Origin: Tetrahymena elliotti 4EA
Lineage: Eukaryota; Ciliophora; Oligohymenophorea; Hymenostomatida; Tetrahymenidae
Direction of reading: 5' to 3'
DNA length: 64,000 bases
Assembly: GCA_000231825.2 (NCBI GenBank)
Contig: JH720298.1
Coordinates: 964,810-1,028,809 of the forward strand
The notes beneath the pieces were generated by a model. That model was not told the DNA's origin, ran no database searches, and saw only the letters and a program-made list of their open reading frames with translations. Below are positions 40,005 to 52,100 of the stretch, one piece after another. Numbering within the stretch: the stretch's first letter is position 1; every line of letters starts with the position of its first letter. The position numbers and the translations under genes were made by a program.

Positions 40005-41478
40005 AACAAACTACACACATACACACACATATTCATTCATTAAACATAGAATAAAATAATAAAATAACATAAAATTATAAATAAAAAATTCAAACTAATA
40101 AATAAATACAATTTAAATTCAATAAATATAAAATAATTAAAATTATTCTAAATCCTCTTTTCTAACTTAATATTACCTAATTTAAGAACGTATCTATCTT
40201 TTATATAAACAAACATATTCTGCATACATTAATACAGTATCTCAAATTATTAATTTCATTTTAACTACAAACCTTCCTCCCTCTCTCCCTTTCATTATTT
40301 ATTTTCTTTTATCTCTCTTTTTCATATTATTATCTAAAATCATATTCATTATGTCTAGAAAATACTCAAAAAATTTTCAAGTAAATGACCAATCAATCAA
40401 CATTCAATTTATTTTCCTTCAAAATAAAAATATATTATAGAAACGGATTGTCAAATTACTTCTATTTACAATTTTAGCTTCAGCCCTTATTTCACTCCTT
40501 ATACTATTTATTTTCCTTTATCTCTCTTTTATATATGAGTGTTTATATAAAAATAAAGAGTAATTTTAGTTATGTTTTTCATATTTTAAGATATTAGCAA
40601 AAATAATTGAAAAGTTTGGTTGAACTAGTAAAATCTATCCCATTTAATTTAAAAATTATTAAAAATATGACTATATGCATATTTTCAGAAAAATCATTTA
40701 AAATTTAAATTTATTTAATCTTTTTTCTTAATTTTTTATTTATTAAAATAACAAAAAAAAATAAATTTAAAATATTTTTTTGAAAGTAAATAAATTATTT
40801 TAAAATCAATCTAAATTTTAGCTATTAAAATAAATCTAAATTATTTGAGAAAAGTTAAGAAAATAACTTTTTTTGTTTTTTGTGACTGTATAAGAAAAGA
40901 AAATATTTAAAATTGTTATCGAGGATCACTTTTTTGAAAATAAATTAATTTTATTTAAATAAAAATTTCATGGAAAAAAAATAGAAAATTTTTTTTGTAA
41001 TGAATAGAAATCTTAGATACATGTAGGATTTAGGTTTATTGGCTAAAATATAAATTTATATTTTAGATATAAATGGAAATGATTAGATAATTTAGAATTA
41101 ATATGGAAGGTTTTTATTGTTTCTACTTGAAGCAAGTAGACCCTTGGGAAGGTTTGATAGATATTAAATATAGGATTTTAATTTATTATACAGATAAAAT
41201 TATCTAAATCAGATTAAAAATAATAGTAATACATAAAATATACATACAAGCAAGCAATAAAGCAATAAATAATGCAAGCATATTTTATTTCATAGAGATT
41301 TGAATGATTCTCAGCTATAAATGAATATTATTTAGCTTGAACTTATTTATATCAATATGCTTTTTGATAAAGAAAGATAGATTGATGATAAAATATATAA
41401 ATTGAAAATAATTAATTTAGTTAATTTATTAAAGGAGAACAAAAATATAACAAATATAAAAAACAAGATATTCTAAAA
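40005..41478. other. Spacer upstream of RPAC2
   Basis: 1.5 kb of AT-rich DNA, beginning with a short CA-rich run (ACACACATACACACACAT). The only structured element seen is the pair of hairpins near 41105-41155. Confidence 0.6.
41105..41155. other. Two adjacent hairpins, possible small RNA
   Basis: TCTACTTG (41122-41129) and CAAGTAGA (41133-41140) form a perfect 8-bp stem with a 3-nt loop. Immediately after, CCTT-GGG-AAGG (41142-41152) forms a second small stem. The nonamer GGAAGGTTT occurs directly before the pair (41105-41113) and again at its end (41147-41155). The segment is much richer in G and C than its surroundings. No coding frame covers it. It may be a small structured RNA or a regulatory element 325 bp before RPAC2. 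Confidence 0.4.
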
Positions 41479-42137
41479 ATGTCAGATAGTGAAGAAAACT
41501 CATTCTAAGAAATTGAATAGGAAGATGACGAGGCCGTCAACAATCCTGATATTGAAGAGGAAGAAGAAGATGAAGATTATATGATGGAAGATAAGCCTAA
41601 AAAGTAAACTGCAGAAGAAAAATTAGTTATTGACCAAGTAATATATAATCAAATATTTATTCATTCAATCGAATAGCATCAAAAAATGAGCATTTTGCAC
41701 TGATTTTAGAATTTAAATTAGGAATTTTTGCTTATTAAGAGATTAATGTTTTTAATATGATAGTTAAATTTTATTTTAATGAAATTAGAATGAAAAAGAT
41801 AGAACTTGTGCTACTTATACCTTCTATGATGAAGATCACACTCTTGGTAATACAGTTAGATATATACTTGTTAAGAGAAAAGATGTAGAATTCTGTGGTT
41901 ATACAATCCCTCACCCTTCAGAAAATAAAATGAATTTGCGTTTATAAACAATAAGTAATTTAATTATTTAGATTGAAGCAGTTCTCAATTTAATTTTATC
42001 TAATAATAGAAAAAAATTCAAATGAAGTTTTAAAAGAAGGATTAGATAGTTTGGCTGGACTTTGTGATGTACTTAATGACAAATTCGATGCTGCTATGAA
42101 AAAATTTGAAAAATAATAAAAAAAGAAATCAAAATGA
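41479..42137 (+). CDS. POLR1D: RNA polymerase I/III subunit RPAC2 (AC19)
   Basis: Model: join(41479..41637, 41789..41954, 42010..42137), 150 aa. The Rpb11-like half of the AC40-AC19 assembly platform shared by RNA polymerases I and III. Diagnostic segment: [41 protein letters not shown] is interrupted only by the second splice; EDHTLGN and GYTxxHPSExKxNLR are the family signature. The N-terminal 45 residues are highly acidic ([13 protein letters not shown]), as in other eukaryotic AC19 proteins, and the C-terminus is lysine-rich. No binding residue is missing. Human POLR1D is of similar size. Confidence 0.94.
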
Positions 42138-42978
42138 TCATTTATATTTAGTTAAAAAAACAGTATTTTTTGTGAGTATTCAATCATTATATTATAATTT
42201 ACAAATCTTATTCAATAAACAATTCCTAAAAGTAGATAAAACAATCAAATATCAAGCAAGCAAGAAAGAAAGCAATCACTCATCATCTAAAAATAAATCA
42301 ATAAATATATCAATACATAAATGCTTAACATGCAAAAAGTATTTTCAAAAATCTTAAAATATTCTTACAAGTTAGTGAGTTAATTTAACTTTTAAGTTAA
42401 AATGCTTCTAAATTATAAATTATGTCTTTCAAAATTTTAATTGATAAATCATTTTTCAATACTATAGTATTCCAAATAAAATACATAAAAGATTATAAAT
42501 TATACTTATAAATTAGTTATCCTTATCAACTCTCTCTCTCATATAAAATATATTTATTTTAGATGATCAAGATAACAAATTGTAAGATAAAATTAAAAAT
42601 TAAAATAAAATAAACAAATAGTTTTATTTTTCAATAACCTTTGCATTAAAAAAATCCCTAAAAATTAATTATTTCATTTAAGAGGTAGGATGAGGTTATT
42701 AGCAATTATGTTAATTATATATATATATATATAGTACAAAATATTTTTTCATATTTTTTTGAAAGATTTTGGATTTTTGTATCCCCCCAATTTGAAAAAT
42801 ATTGAAATAGATTTTAGAATAATTGAAAGATAGATATGGTACTTATAAAAATTAACAACTACATAAATAATAAGTGTATCTTCTATCTATATTCTTTTTT
42901 ATTAAGCTGAAAGCACTTAATTAAATAAATATATTTTAAAGGATGATAAAATGAATGAATGATCAGTTATTTTAGATA
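42138..42978. other. Spacer between convergent genes
   Basis: 840 bp of AT-rich DNA with a short TA dinucleotide run at 42716-42733. No gene was recognised. Confidence 0.6.
42716..42733. repeat. TA dinucleotide repeat
   Basis: About nine TA units in a row, within the RPAC2/importin spacer. Confidence 0.8.
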
Positions 42979-45900
42979 TCAAATATCTTCATCTATTATT
43001 TTATCGCTTTTATTTTAGCCAATTCCTTAAGAATAATTTTCAATTTCTTCTTAAGCCATGTCAATGTGATTGACTTGTTCATAGAATTGATTTTTTTTCT
43101 TGATTTTCTTAATTTGACGAACTGAGTATTAATTATTTGATGTTTAAACTATTTATGCCTTAACTATAGAGTTGTATAATTTGTGTTCTTCCTCATTTAG
43201 AGAAGAAATTATAAAATTAAATAACTCCACTTAATTTTTCTTTAAAGATTTCAGCATTTGACGATACATACTGTACTCATCACATCTTAATGCTGGAGGA
43301 TTATATCTTTCTATTTTAGGATAAAAGTCTCTCTTTAAATTTATAATTAAAAATAAATTAAAATTATCATCAATACAAATTAGTTAAAAATTTTACTTCA
43401 GGTTTATAGTAAAAATTGTTTAACCTTTCATATTCTATATCAGAAACATTAATATCATATAAATCTAAAGGTTCTTCGTTAGATTAAAGCCAAGTATCAT
43501 CATCGTTGAATTATGGTCTACTTACTTTAGCACTTTTTTCTATTGATCCTTTATGTTTATATTCATTTATAACCTTAAACTATTCAGTTTTAACTGGTGA
43601 ACTAGTAGAAGTAGTATAATTCAGAGTGTAAAGAGCTAATTTAAATAATTTAGAAACATCATTATTGTTTAAGGAACATTGTTACCAATTATTTATTAAT
43701 CCAATTAAACCATAAGAAAGTACTTTTCTATCATATGCTTATTCTAAGTGGTCAGTTATGTACTTTTATTCTAATTATTATAGCATGTGGATTAAAATAT
43801 TTGAATTCTTTATTGCATTAAGTGTTTAGACAGGTTGGTAATAAAAGAAAAATAGGAATATTTGGATATATTTCAAAGGATAAAACTGTTAACTTGTGAG
43901 ACTAGGATAAAGTTAAATTAAATAAATCATAATATCCTCATAAAGCTTTTGTTTGCTATTAAATATTTCATGATTATGCTAAATACCCAATTAAATCAAG
44001 AAGCAAGCCTAAATGAATTCAGGATACTAGTAAGTCAATTAATTTATGTTAAGCTGTTTAATAGAATCAATAGCTATTCTAAAAACATTACATAAAATAT
44101 ATTACTTATCATATTGTAAGTATTCACTTCTAAATACTTCTATCAATAACTCATAAAAGGACTCACCCCTTATACTTTAACTATTCTTTTGATATAAATT
44201 CTCTAAATTCCTGCCAATAACTTCATTCAATTCTTCGAATTCCCTTAATTACTATTAAAATAATTTAACTTTAATCATAAAACAATGAAATTCTACCTAT
44301 AAGATGCAGACACAAAGATCACATAATTTGTCTTCAAACTGTATTTAATCTATTTTTATTGTTTTAAAAATTCAATCAATCTATAAGTTTAAAATTTTGT
44401 TTAATTTCATTTATCTTTTGTTGTGAAATTAACTCTAATACTTATTTGTTATTTATTAAAAAATTATCTAATTTTAACTCATTTTTTTAATTGAAATATT
44501 TTATCTGAAAATTTATATTTTAAATTAAAAAATTTAAGTGGATTTTTGCTTTGAAATGTTTCTTTATCCAAAATATCATTTAATTAAAATTTTCTATTAA
44601 CATTGATTTGATGTTTTATGAATTTTTAATATTCTTTGAAAAGAAAAATATTAAATTTTTATATTACCAACTGTGTCTAGGTATTTAATTAATTCTAAGA
44701 TGTTTTCTTCAAAGTAAATGTAGAAGTCATTAAAGATTTTTTCATCTCTGATGAACTAGACGATGCAGCTGATACATTACATGATGAGCACACTTGACTC
44801 ATATTTTTTTCCTTTAATTTAATTTTGGATTTTTTATACCCTATTACAAAGATTTTTGATGATTTCAGTTGCATAGTTTTTAATAATGAATGTGTAATTA
44901 TCAATGACTTTTTCTAAAAATTCGAAAAAGATTCCATTTTAACTATCCTTAATTAACTCTACTAAAGTTTCTATAATGTCAGTGATAATACTTTCTATAC
45001 AGCCTTTTAATTCCCAAGTAGTGATCAATCTCCAAAGTGTATCAACTGCGACACTGACACCCTTTTCTTCTTGTTTGTTTTTTAAATATTCTATTTTTGA
45101 TAATGAGTTTAATTTATATTGATAACCTATTTTACTTACTTAAAAGGAAGACCATCATGTCTGATAATAATTTAGTATTAATTGAAACATAAATATTTGA
45201 ATGTTTATCATAATCTGTAAATAGATAAATGCTATAGTAGCTTATCAATGCAGAGCATCTTAATCTGCTGATTCCTGATACTTTAGTCAAATTAGAAGTG
45301 AAATAGTTATTCATAATTGCCTCTATTTACTTTCTTTATAAAAAATATAATTGAGATAAAAACTATTAATTATTCAATTGTTTTACATTAAATCTCTTCT
45401 TTGTCCTACTTGACGTGACAAAACAATAAGAATTAAAAGTATTGTTTCAATTTAATTAGATTTTTCTAAAGTTAAGAAAAGAGATGATTAATACTTAAGC
45501 AAAGACTCTTTAAACTAAACATCAGGTTATTCATTAAAAATTAACTCTATCATTTTACAGCAATACGAAACTACATATGCAAGAAAGCCATCAATTTATT
45601 CAGCTAATTTAAATAGTAATTCACATCCATTAGTTTTAAGGATATCAGACTCTCTATTATTGTATAAATCTTATTCGAGTTTAACAAATTCATCACTTTC
45701 CTCAGAATAACTATCATAATCTTTAATATTATTGCAAACCAAGCTCAAGAGAATTTCGTTAAAAATACTTTTTATTCACAAATAAATCATTAAAATAAAT
45801 TAAAAAAAAATTAAATTTATTAATTACTCTTAATAGTTTTAAGCAAAGAATTTATATAATTTTGAATCATTTACACTGTTTATTATAAAAACTACTGCAA

Positions 45901-47847
45901 AATCTATGTTTTTTACACATGATTGTTAACACTATTTTATATTTAATTTTTTGTTAATAAATTCACATTTTTTTCATTTTAAATTCATATTCTTTTAAAT
46001 AAACTCGTCAAAAAATTTCCTCTAATTCAATTTAGATAAATTAGACTTATTTCAAAATGTAGCTGCTTTATTTTAGCCTTTAAAGAAAGGTCAAACAAAA
46101 TTAATCTTCTCTTTAAACTTAAATATTTATGAAAAACTCTATTTTATCTTTCTATTTAATTTCATGCAAACACAATTTACTTTAAGAACTAAAATCTTTA
46201 TGAAAATAGGTTGGTTGTTGTATTTTTATATTTCTTTAATTTCAACAAAATAGCCTTATTATTATCTATAATTATCTTAAATAAAAGCTAAAATTACTGT
46301 AATGTTTATTGGAGTGTGTCTTGCTTTTTAATAATCTAAAAGTTTATTTTTTGTATAGAATGAATTATTGAGTGGGGTGGTAAATCATCTTACCAATTAA
46401 TGTATTAGTTGTTAATAATAATATTTAGAATAGAAACACTTTTAGCAAACTAACTATCTTTGGTTGAAATATAGCATCGAAAGAAGATTTATAAAGAAAT
46501 GTGAAATAAATTACATAAATATGGCTCAAGAATTGTGGGGATTGATTATTTACACATAAATGAAGTTACTTGCATATGTGGAATAGGATAGATTCAAATT
46601 TTTAAAGAAAGTAAGAGTAGTTTTATTAGATTTGTATTGTGTCAAACATTTATTGTTTGGTTTGTTGCTCTTTTTAAAGGTAATATTGGTTCATTACAAC
46701 TAAGCTTTTTAAGGAGTTGAATTTGATTCCATTAATTAATTTGAAAAGAGATATCAAGTTGTTGGCAGTTTAAGATTAATCGAAGGTGATGAGACTAATG
46801 TTTGGATCACTATTTTGAAGCTTTAAGGCTTGATTGAAATTAAATTATATGACCATTTCAAAGAAATTCATGAGATTCATATTGCTTAAAAATATTTGCA
46901 AGAGCTCACTCTTTGCATTCTAAACTCTTTAAACCGAAATTGTTAAAATTTAGCATGTCATTTCTAAGATTTAAAAATTTCCTTCTAAATTTTGCAAATC
47001 CTTTTAATCAGAGATGATTTCTTAGAAGACAAAGTTTGCCATTGTTTCTAGAATCATAAACATTTTTTAGAGAAGGTTGACTAAAACATCTCTTATTTTT
47101 TCATTACCAAATACATCCAAAATTAAAGCGTGAATAATACTAAGTCCTATATAAATATCTCTTTTATCTCCGCTTTATTCAAATAAAGTTTCGCATTATT
47201 TTAATGTAGTCAGCAAAAACCAATCTGTTTTTTATATTTTCAAAATTTTAATGAAATAAAATATTTTAGATTTTAAAAAAACCAAATAATATCCCATAAG
47301 CTTAACAAAAGCATTATGAAATTCATTAAATTCTATTTGAAATTAACCAAAAAATGAATATTTCTTTAAATCCAAAATATTATTTGTTACCTGGTTATGA
47401 AGAGCTGCAAGATAAATCTAATAAATAAGGCAAACAAGAAACAATTATTTTAGTATGCTTTTAACTAAGGTTCCTATTTTATAGAGCTACGAAGACATTT
47501 GATAATATTTTGAGTAGAACTTCATCATCTTAAAACACTTTTAATTGCTTAAGGCTCTTTACAAGAGATAAGGTATATGGCACAATGTATTGTAATATCT
47601 CTTGATTGAAGTTTATAGCAATAGCTTTTAAAATATCCTCCGTATGAAGAACAACATCTGTTTGTCTAATAAGCATCAAACTCGCTTCTGCATTTTGGCG
47701 AACTTGAGTATCTTAATTAGACAATGCAGCAATTATCAAATTAACAACTCCTTCATTTGTGACCTACATGCTAGATAATTCTCTCTGAAGAATTAATTTG
47801 TGTTAATCTACAAAATTGAAGTAACCCTCTATACTATTTTAATTCAT
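42979..47847 (-). CDS. IPO7: Importin-7/8-type nuclear transport receptor
   Basis: A HEAT-repeat karyopherin. Resolved exons (minus strand): 47391..47847, 46698..47332, 45828..45931, 45410..45767, 45140..45329, 44840..45069, 44668..44797, 43425..44349, 42979..43330. Between 46335 and 45932 at least one or two further exons exist (frames starting IIKKQDTLQQTLQQ and KDKIEFFINIQVQRED) whose exact edges I could not fix. Landmarks: AALSNQDTQVRQNAEASL (N-terminal importin-beta repeat), SEESDEFVKLEQDLYN (compare the DPYEYIRMKFD region of IPO7), ISRLRCSALISYYS, DRKVLSYGLIGLI, and the C-terminal DEYSMYRQML...SSLNEEEHKLYNSIVKAQ, which matches the DEYxxF...LxxxQRxxL tail of IPO7/8. It carries cargo such as ribosomal proteins and histones through nuclear pores with Ran. 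Confidence 0.82.
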
Positions 47848-49119
47848 GCCCTACATTCTATTTCAAAAATAAAACCTTTTTGCTTGTTTGCTAATTATTT
47901 TGACACTATTACTATTTATTGCTGATCTTAACAATTTTACTTCTTAAAATATATATAATTTTTGATTTATATTTTTTGCGGATAAAGAATTATATATATC
48001 TTCACAAATTTTAATTAATTCATTACTATTTGCTTGAATTTCTATTTATCTAATTAAGAACATGCATGCCTTAATATGCCTGATTGAATTATTTATTAAC
48101 AAAATCATCTTTAGCTGATTTTTTGTTTAAAGATAGATTTTATTTTAATAAACAAACAAACAAACAAACAACATTTAATTTCTCTAAAAGTACTCATTCT
48201 CTTTGCTAATTTATTAACATGTCTACTTACTTACTTTCAAATCTAACTAAAATTATTCATTAAATACATTTATTAATTAATAAAAATTCCACATAATAAT
48301 ATTTTATAATAAATATTAATAATAATCCTTGAGGATTTTTTTTTTCTTACCCTGGATTCTATTCTAAAATAAATTTTATTATTTTTTACTAACTATATTT
48401 TCATTCTTTAAATATAATTTATTATTATATCTTTACTGAATATAAAGTTCTATCTTAAGAAATTAAAAAAAAATGTTTCTATTTTTTGTTTGTAGATGTA
48501 TAATAAAAGTGTTTCATATTTATGTATGTAAGTCCAAATACATAGGTTATTGATTGATTTCATCAGGAACAAATTAACTATAAAAATCATTTTGATTTAC
48601 TCATTTAAAGATTTAATTTTATTTTAAGATTAAACTGTCTTGTTCAGTGATTCAAATCTACCAACAATAGAAAACATAATCATCTATGATATGAAATAAA
48701 AAATAATTATATTTTAACATAAACTAAATAGAATTTATGTAAAAATATTCAGAAAATGAAAATGAATGAATAAAAAATATACATATATTTGGTAAGAGAG
48801 TGAGTGAGTGAAAGTGAATTCTAACATGATTTATTTTAGATAAATAATTGAGTTGTTAAATTATTCAATAATTGAATTAATTAAATATTAAAACGAAACT
48901 ATTAGTTATTTAGTTATTAATTAAATAATTGATAGAAGATTCATTAACATATATATAATATACATAACATTTATATTTAAAGTAAGTTATTATAAATAGC
49001 CAAATTTTAAATAGAATCTATTAATTAATCAATTCACCAATTTTCATTAGCGAATTAAATAGCTAGCCAATCATTTTTAGACTGAAAGAGCACAAGGCTT
49101 TGCAAATATTTCAATATAA
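47848..49119. other. Divergent intergenic region
   Basis: 1.27 kb between the divergent importin and CFAP57 starts. It is AT-rich with an ACAA run at 48150-48172. No gene was recognised. Confidence 0.6.
48150..48172. repeat. ACAA tetranucleotide repeat
   Basis: AAAC repeated about five times in the importin/CFAP57 spacer. Confidence 0.8.
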
Positions 49120-52100
49120 ATGAGTAAAAATAAATTTGAGGAACCTAAGAACGTACCAAGAAAAGAGGGAAAGAAGACTATAGAAGATTAGCGTTTAAAG
49201 CTTGATTTAATTCACTGCTTTGGTTCATTATGTTCAAATGGCTATCGCAACTCAGTCGTAAAAGAATAATATTAATGCTAAATAAAGCAAAATAATAACA
49301 TTTCAGCTAAAAAATAAATCACTGAATAATTTGCTTATTTATTAGCCCATTAGATTGATTTGATTTGATGAGAATATTGTTTTAAATATTTAAATTTAGG
49401 GTATTATGGAAGAAGATGGATATAGTTTAATTTATCCAGTAGGAAAATATATTGCGATCAAGTAGCATGATAAAAGCGAAATGGCCTTTATTAAATTGAG
49501 TGAGAATATAGATAAAATTGTTAGTTTAGCTATCTCTCCAAATAAAAAATTTATAGCTGTTTGCGAGAAGTTAAAATCTGAAGATGATGGAAATAAAAAG
49601 TGTCCTTAAGTAGCCATTTATAATATTAAATCAAGTAGTGTAGGAGCAAATTTAGCTAATGAAAAAAAGTAATTCAATTATGCTGATACAACTGTTGAAA
49701 ACTTTCAAGCAATGGCTTTCTCTTATGATTCGCGTTTTCTGGCTTGTTTAACAGAAGCCCCTGAATATCGTCTAGTTTTTATTGATATATTAGCAAATAA
49801 AAAAGATGTTGCGGGAGTTACACTAAGAATACCTATTACAAAAGTATCAATATCTCCTAAAGATAATCACATGGTAGCTATTTCTGGTAAAATATTCAAT
49901 GAAATCAAATCACCACAATTGTTTTAGAAATACATAAAAAATTATAAATGAATAAATCAATACATGTACAGCAATGATTTAAAACATTTCATTTATTATT
50001 TAGATATAATTCTATTAAAAACAGTAATAAACTCAATAAAAATATGTTAATTATTTTATATTTAGGCTAGAACTGTTTTAAGATTCTAAGAGTCCAGAAG
50101 AGTGCTTTCGTTTATATTGGAGATAATATTAAAAGATTACCATAAAATTAAAATTTTACAGATCACATTTGGTTTGAAGAGAATAAGATTGCTTTATGTA
50201 ATGATTAGGGATAGGTTTATATTATATAAGATAATGAAGTTAAATAATATATTGTTAATGGTTTTGAAAAAGAAGGTGTAGGTAACTTCTTAACTTAATT
50301 TAAATTTGTTTTCTTTTAGACTTATCTTAGAAAGCTACTACTTCTATCATTTATTTAATCAATCAAAATGCTCTTTATTTATCATTTTGTTTTTACTCAA
50401 TAACTCGAAAAGGTATTTCTTGTATGGCATCTTTTACTAAGGGTTTAATTATGGCTAATGAAACTGGATAATTTTCAGTTTGGATGAAAGATGAGGATTC
50501 AGATAATGTTGGAACTTCAGAAGAAGATTATCAAATAGCATATGTCAGAGCATGGACTAGCGATAGAGGTAGTGGAGCAGTTACAATAGAAATTAGTAAA
50601 AACGATGATTTGTTAGTTGTTGGATTTAAAAACAACGATATTGCAACATTTGATCTTCAGTAAATTATACCCTAAGTTCCAGAAACAGTATTGATCTCTT
50701 TTTTTACTAAAAAATGAAATTTTAATGAAAATAAAATAATAAAATAAAGATAGAAAGCTTAAGAAATAACTAACTTTATATGGAAAAAAAATTAAAGTTT
50801 GATTATATTTACAATGGGTTTCATTTTGGACCAATTACTACTATGGATATTTGCTTGCAAAGACCTCTAATAGCTACATGCTGTTAGAGAGATTCTACTA
50901 TTCGTATTTGGAATTACATGAATTATAAATGTGAATTAGCACGTAATAAATTGCTTTATTACTATTTAAGCTATTTACTTAAATAGTATTTGATAGATTT
51001 CTTATTAATAATTGTAAATGTCAAATATAAAGGTAAATTTGTCACCGACACTAATGATAAATCTCCTCTTCTTAGTATGTCATTTCATCCAACTGGTTAT
51101 TATTTGGCAGCTGGTTTTATAGATAAGCTAAGAATATACCATGTCCTTTAAGATGAATTAAGAACATATAAAGAATTAGGAGTCAAAAATTGTACAGTCA
51201 TGAAATTTTCAACAGGAGGTCAGTATTTGGCTATAGCCTACCCCAAAACCAAAAATCAATCTAATTAATACTCAATTTCTATATATAATTCATACACACT
51301 TCAGCCCTTAATTACATTAAATGGTCCTCCCAGCCAAGTAACTGAAATAGTTTGGGGTCCCTTTGATGAATTCTTATTGAGCTGTTCTCTCGATGGAACA
51401 GTTTATAGATGGTAATCAATTAATTAATAAATAAGTTAATGACGTTATTTATTTACTTTAATTTAATATATTTTTACTAAAAAGGGTGCCTTTATTTTAA
51501 AGCTTTCATTAAAATAATACTGCAAGTCCTAATTTAAATAGATCAGAAAAAAAATTAGAAAAAGCCCCTTCATCTGTGAAAGTAAAATTCTAAAGTTATT
51601 TATTTATTAATATAAAATATTTTGTTTTGTATTACAGGAGAAATACAAGTACACTGGGCTGATTTACAACAGTCAAACAAATTTAATTTGGGCAACTGGT
51701 GGAGATGAGAGTAGATTTATTTACATTTTAGTTTTTAATTAAAATATTAAATTGAATTATAGACAAGGGTATTGTTTATGGATATATGGATCAACATGAA
51801 TAAGAAATGAGAATATAATAGTAACAGCAGTTTGGAAACTAAGGATTGAATCCATAAAATCATTTCACTCATTAAGTTTAAGATATGGACTTCGAATTGA
51901 AAAATTATAGAATTACTCATTTTTGCTTTATTTAAAGTTTTTATAATTATTATGGAATAGTCGCTGGTACTAACACAGGTGCAATTAAGGTTAGTTATTT
52001 TAATCATTTAAATACCAAATAATCTTTCCATTTTAATTTCTTAGGTTTTTAGTCATCATTTCAGTACAATTCCTTATGAAACTATACAAACTCATAATGG

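Noticed and set aside
42106..42357. Plus-strand ORF after RPAC2
   Set aside because: It overlaps the last exon of RPAC2 in another frame and then runs into spacer; there is no independent support.
46680..47280. Long open plus-strand frame opposite the importin gene
   Set aside because: Both strands are open, but the minus strand reads as HEAT-repeat protein continuous with exons that match importin-7/8; the plus-strand product has no match or start.
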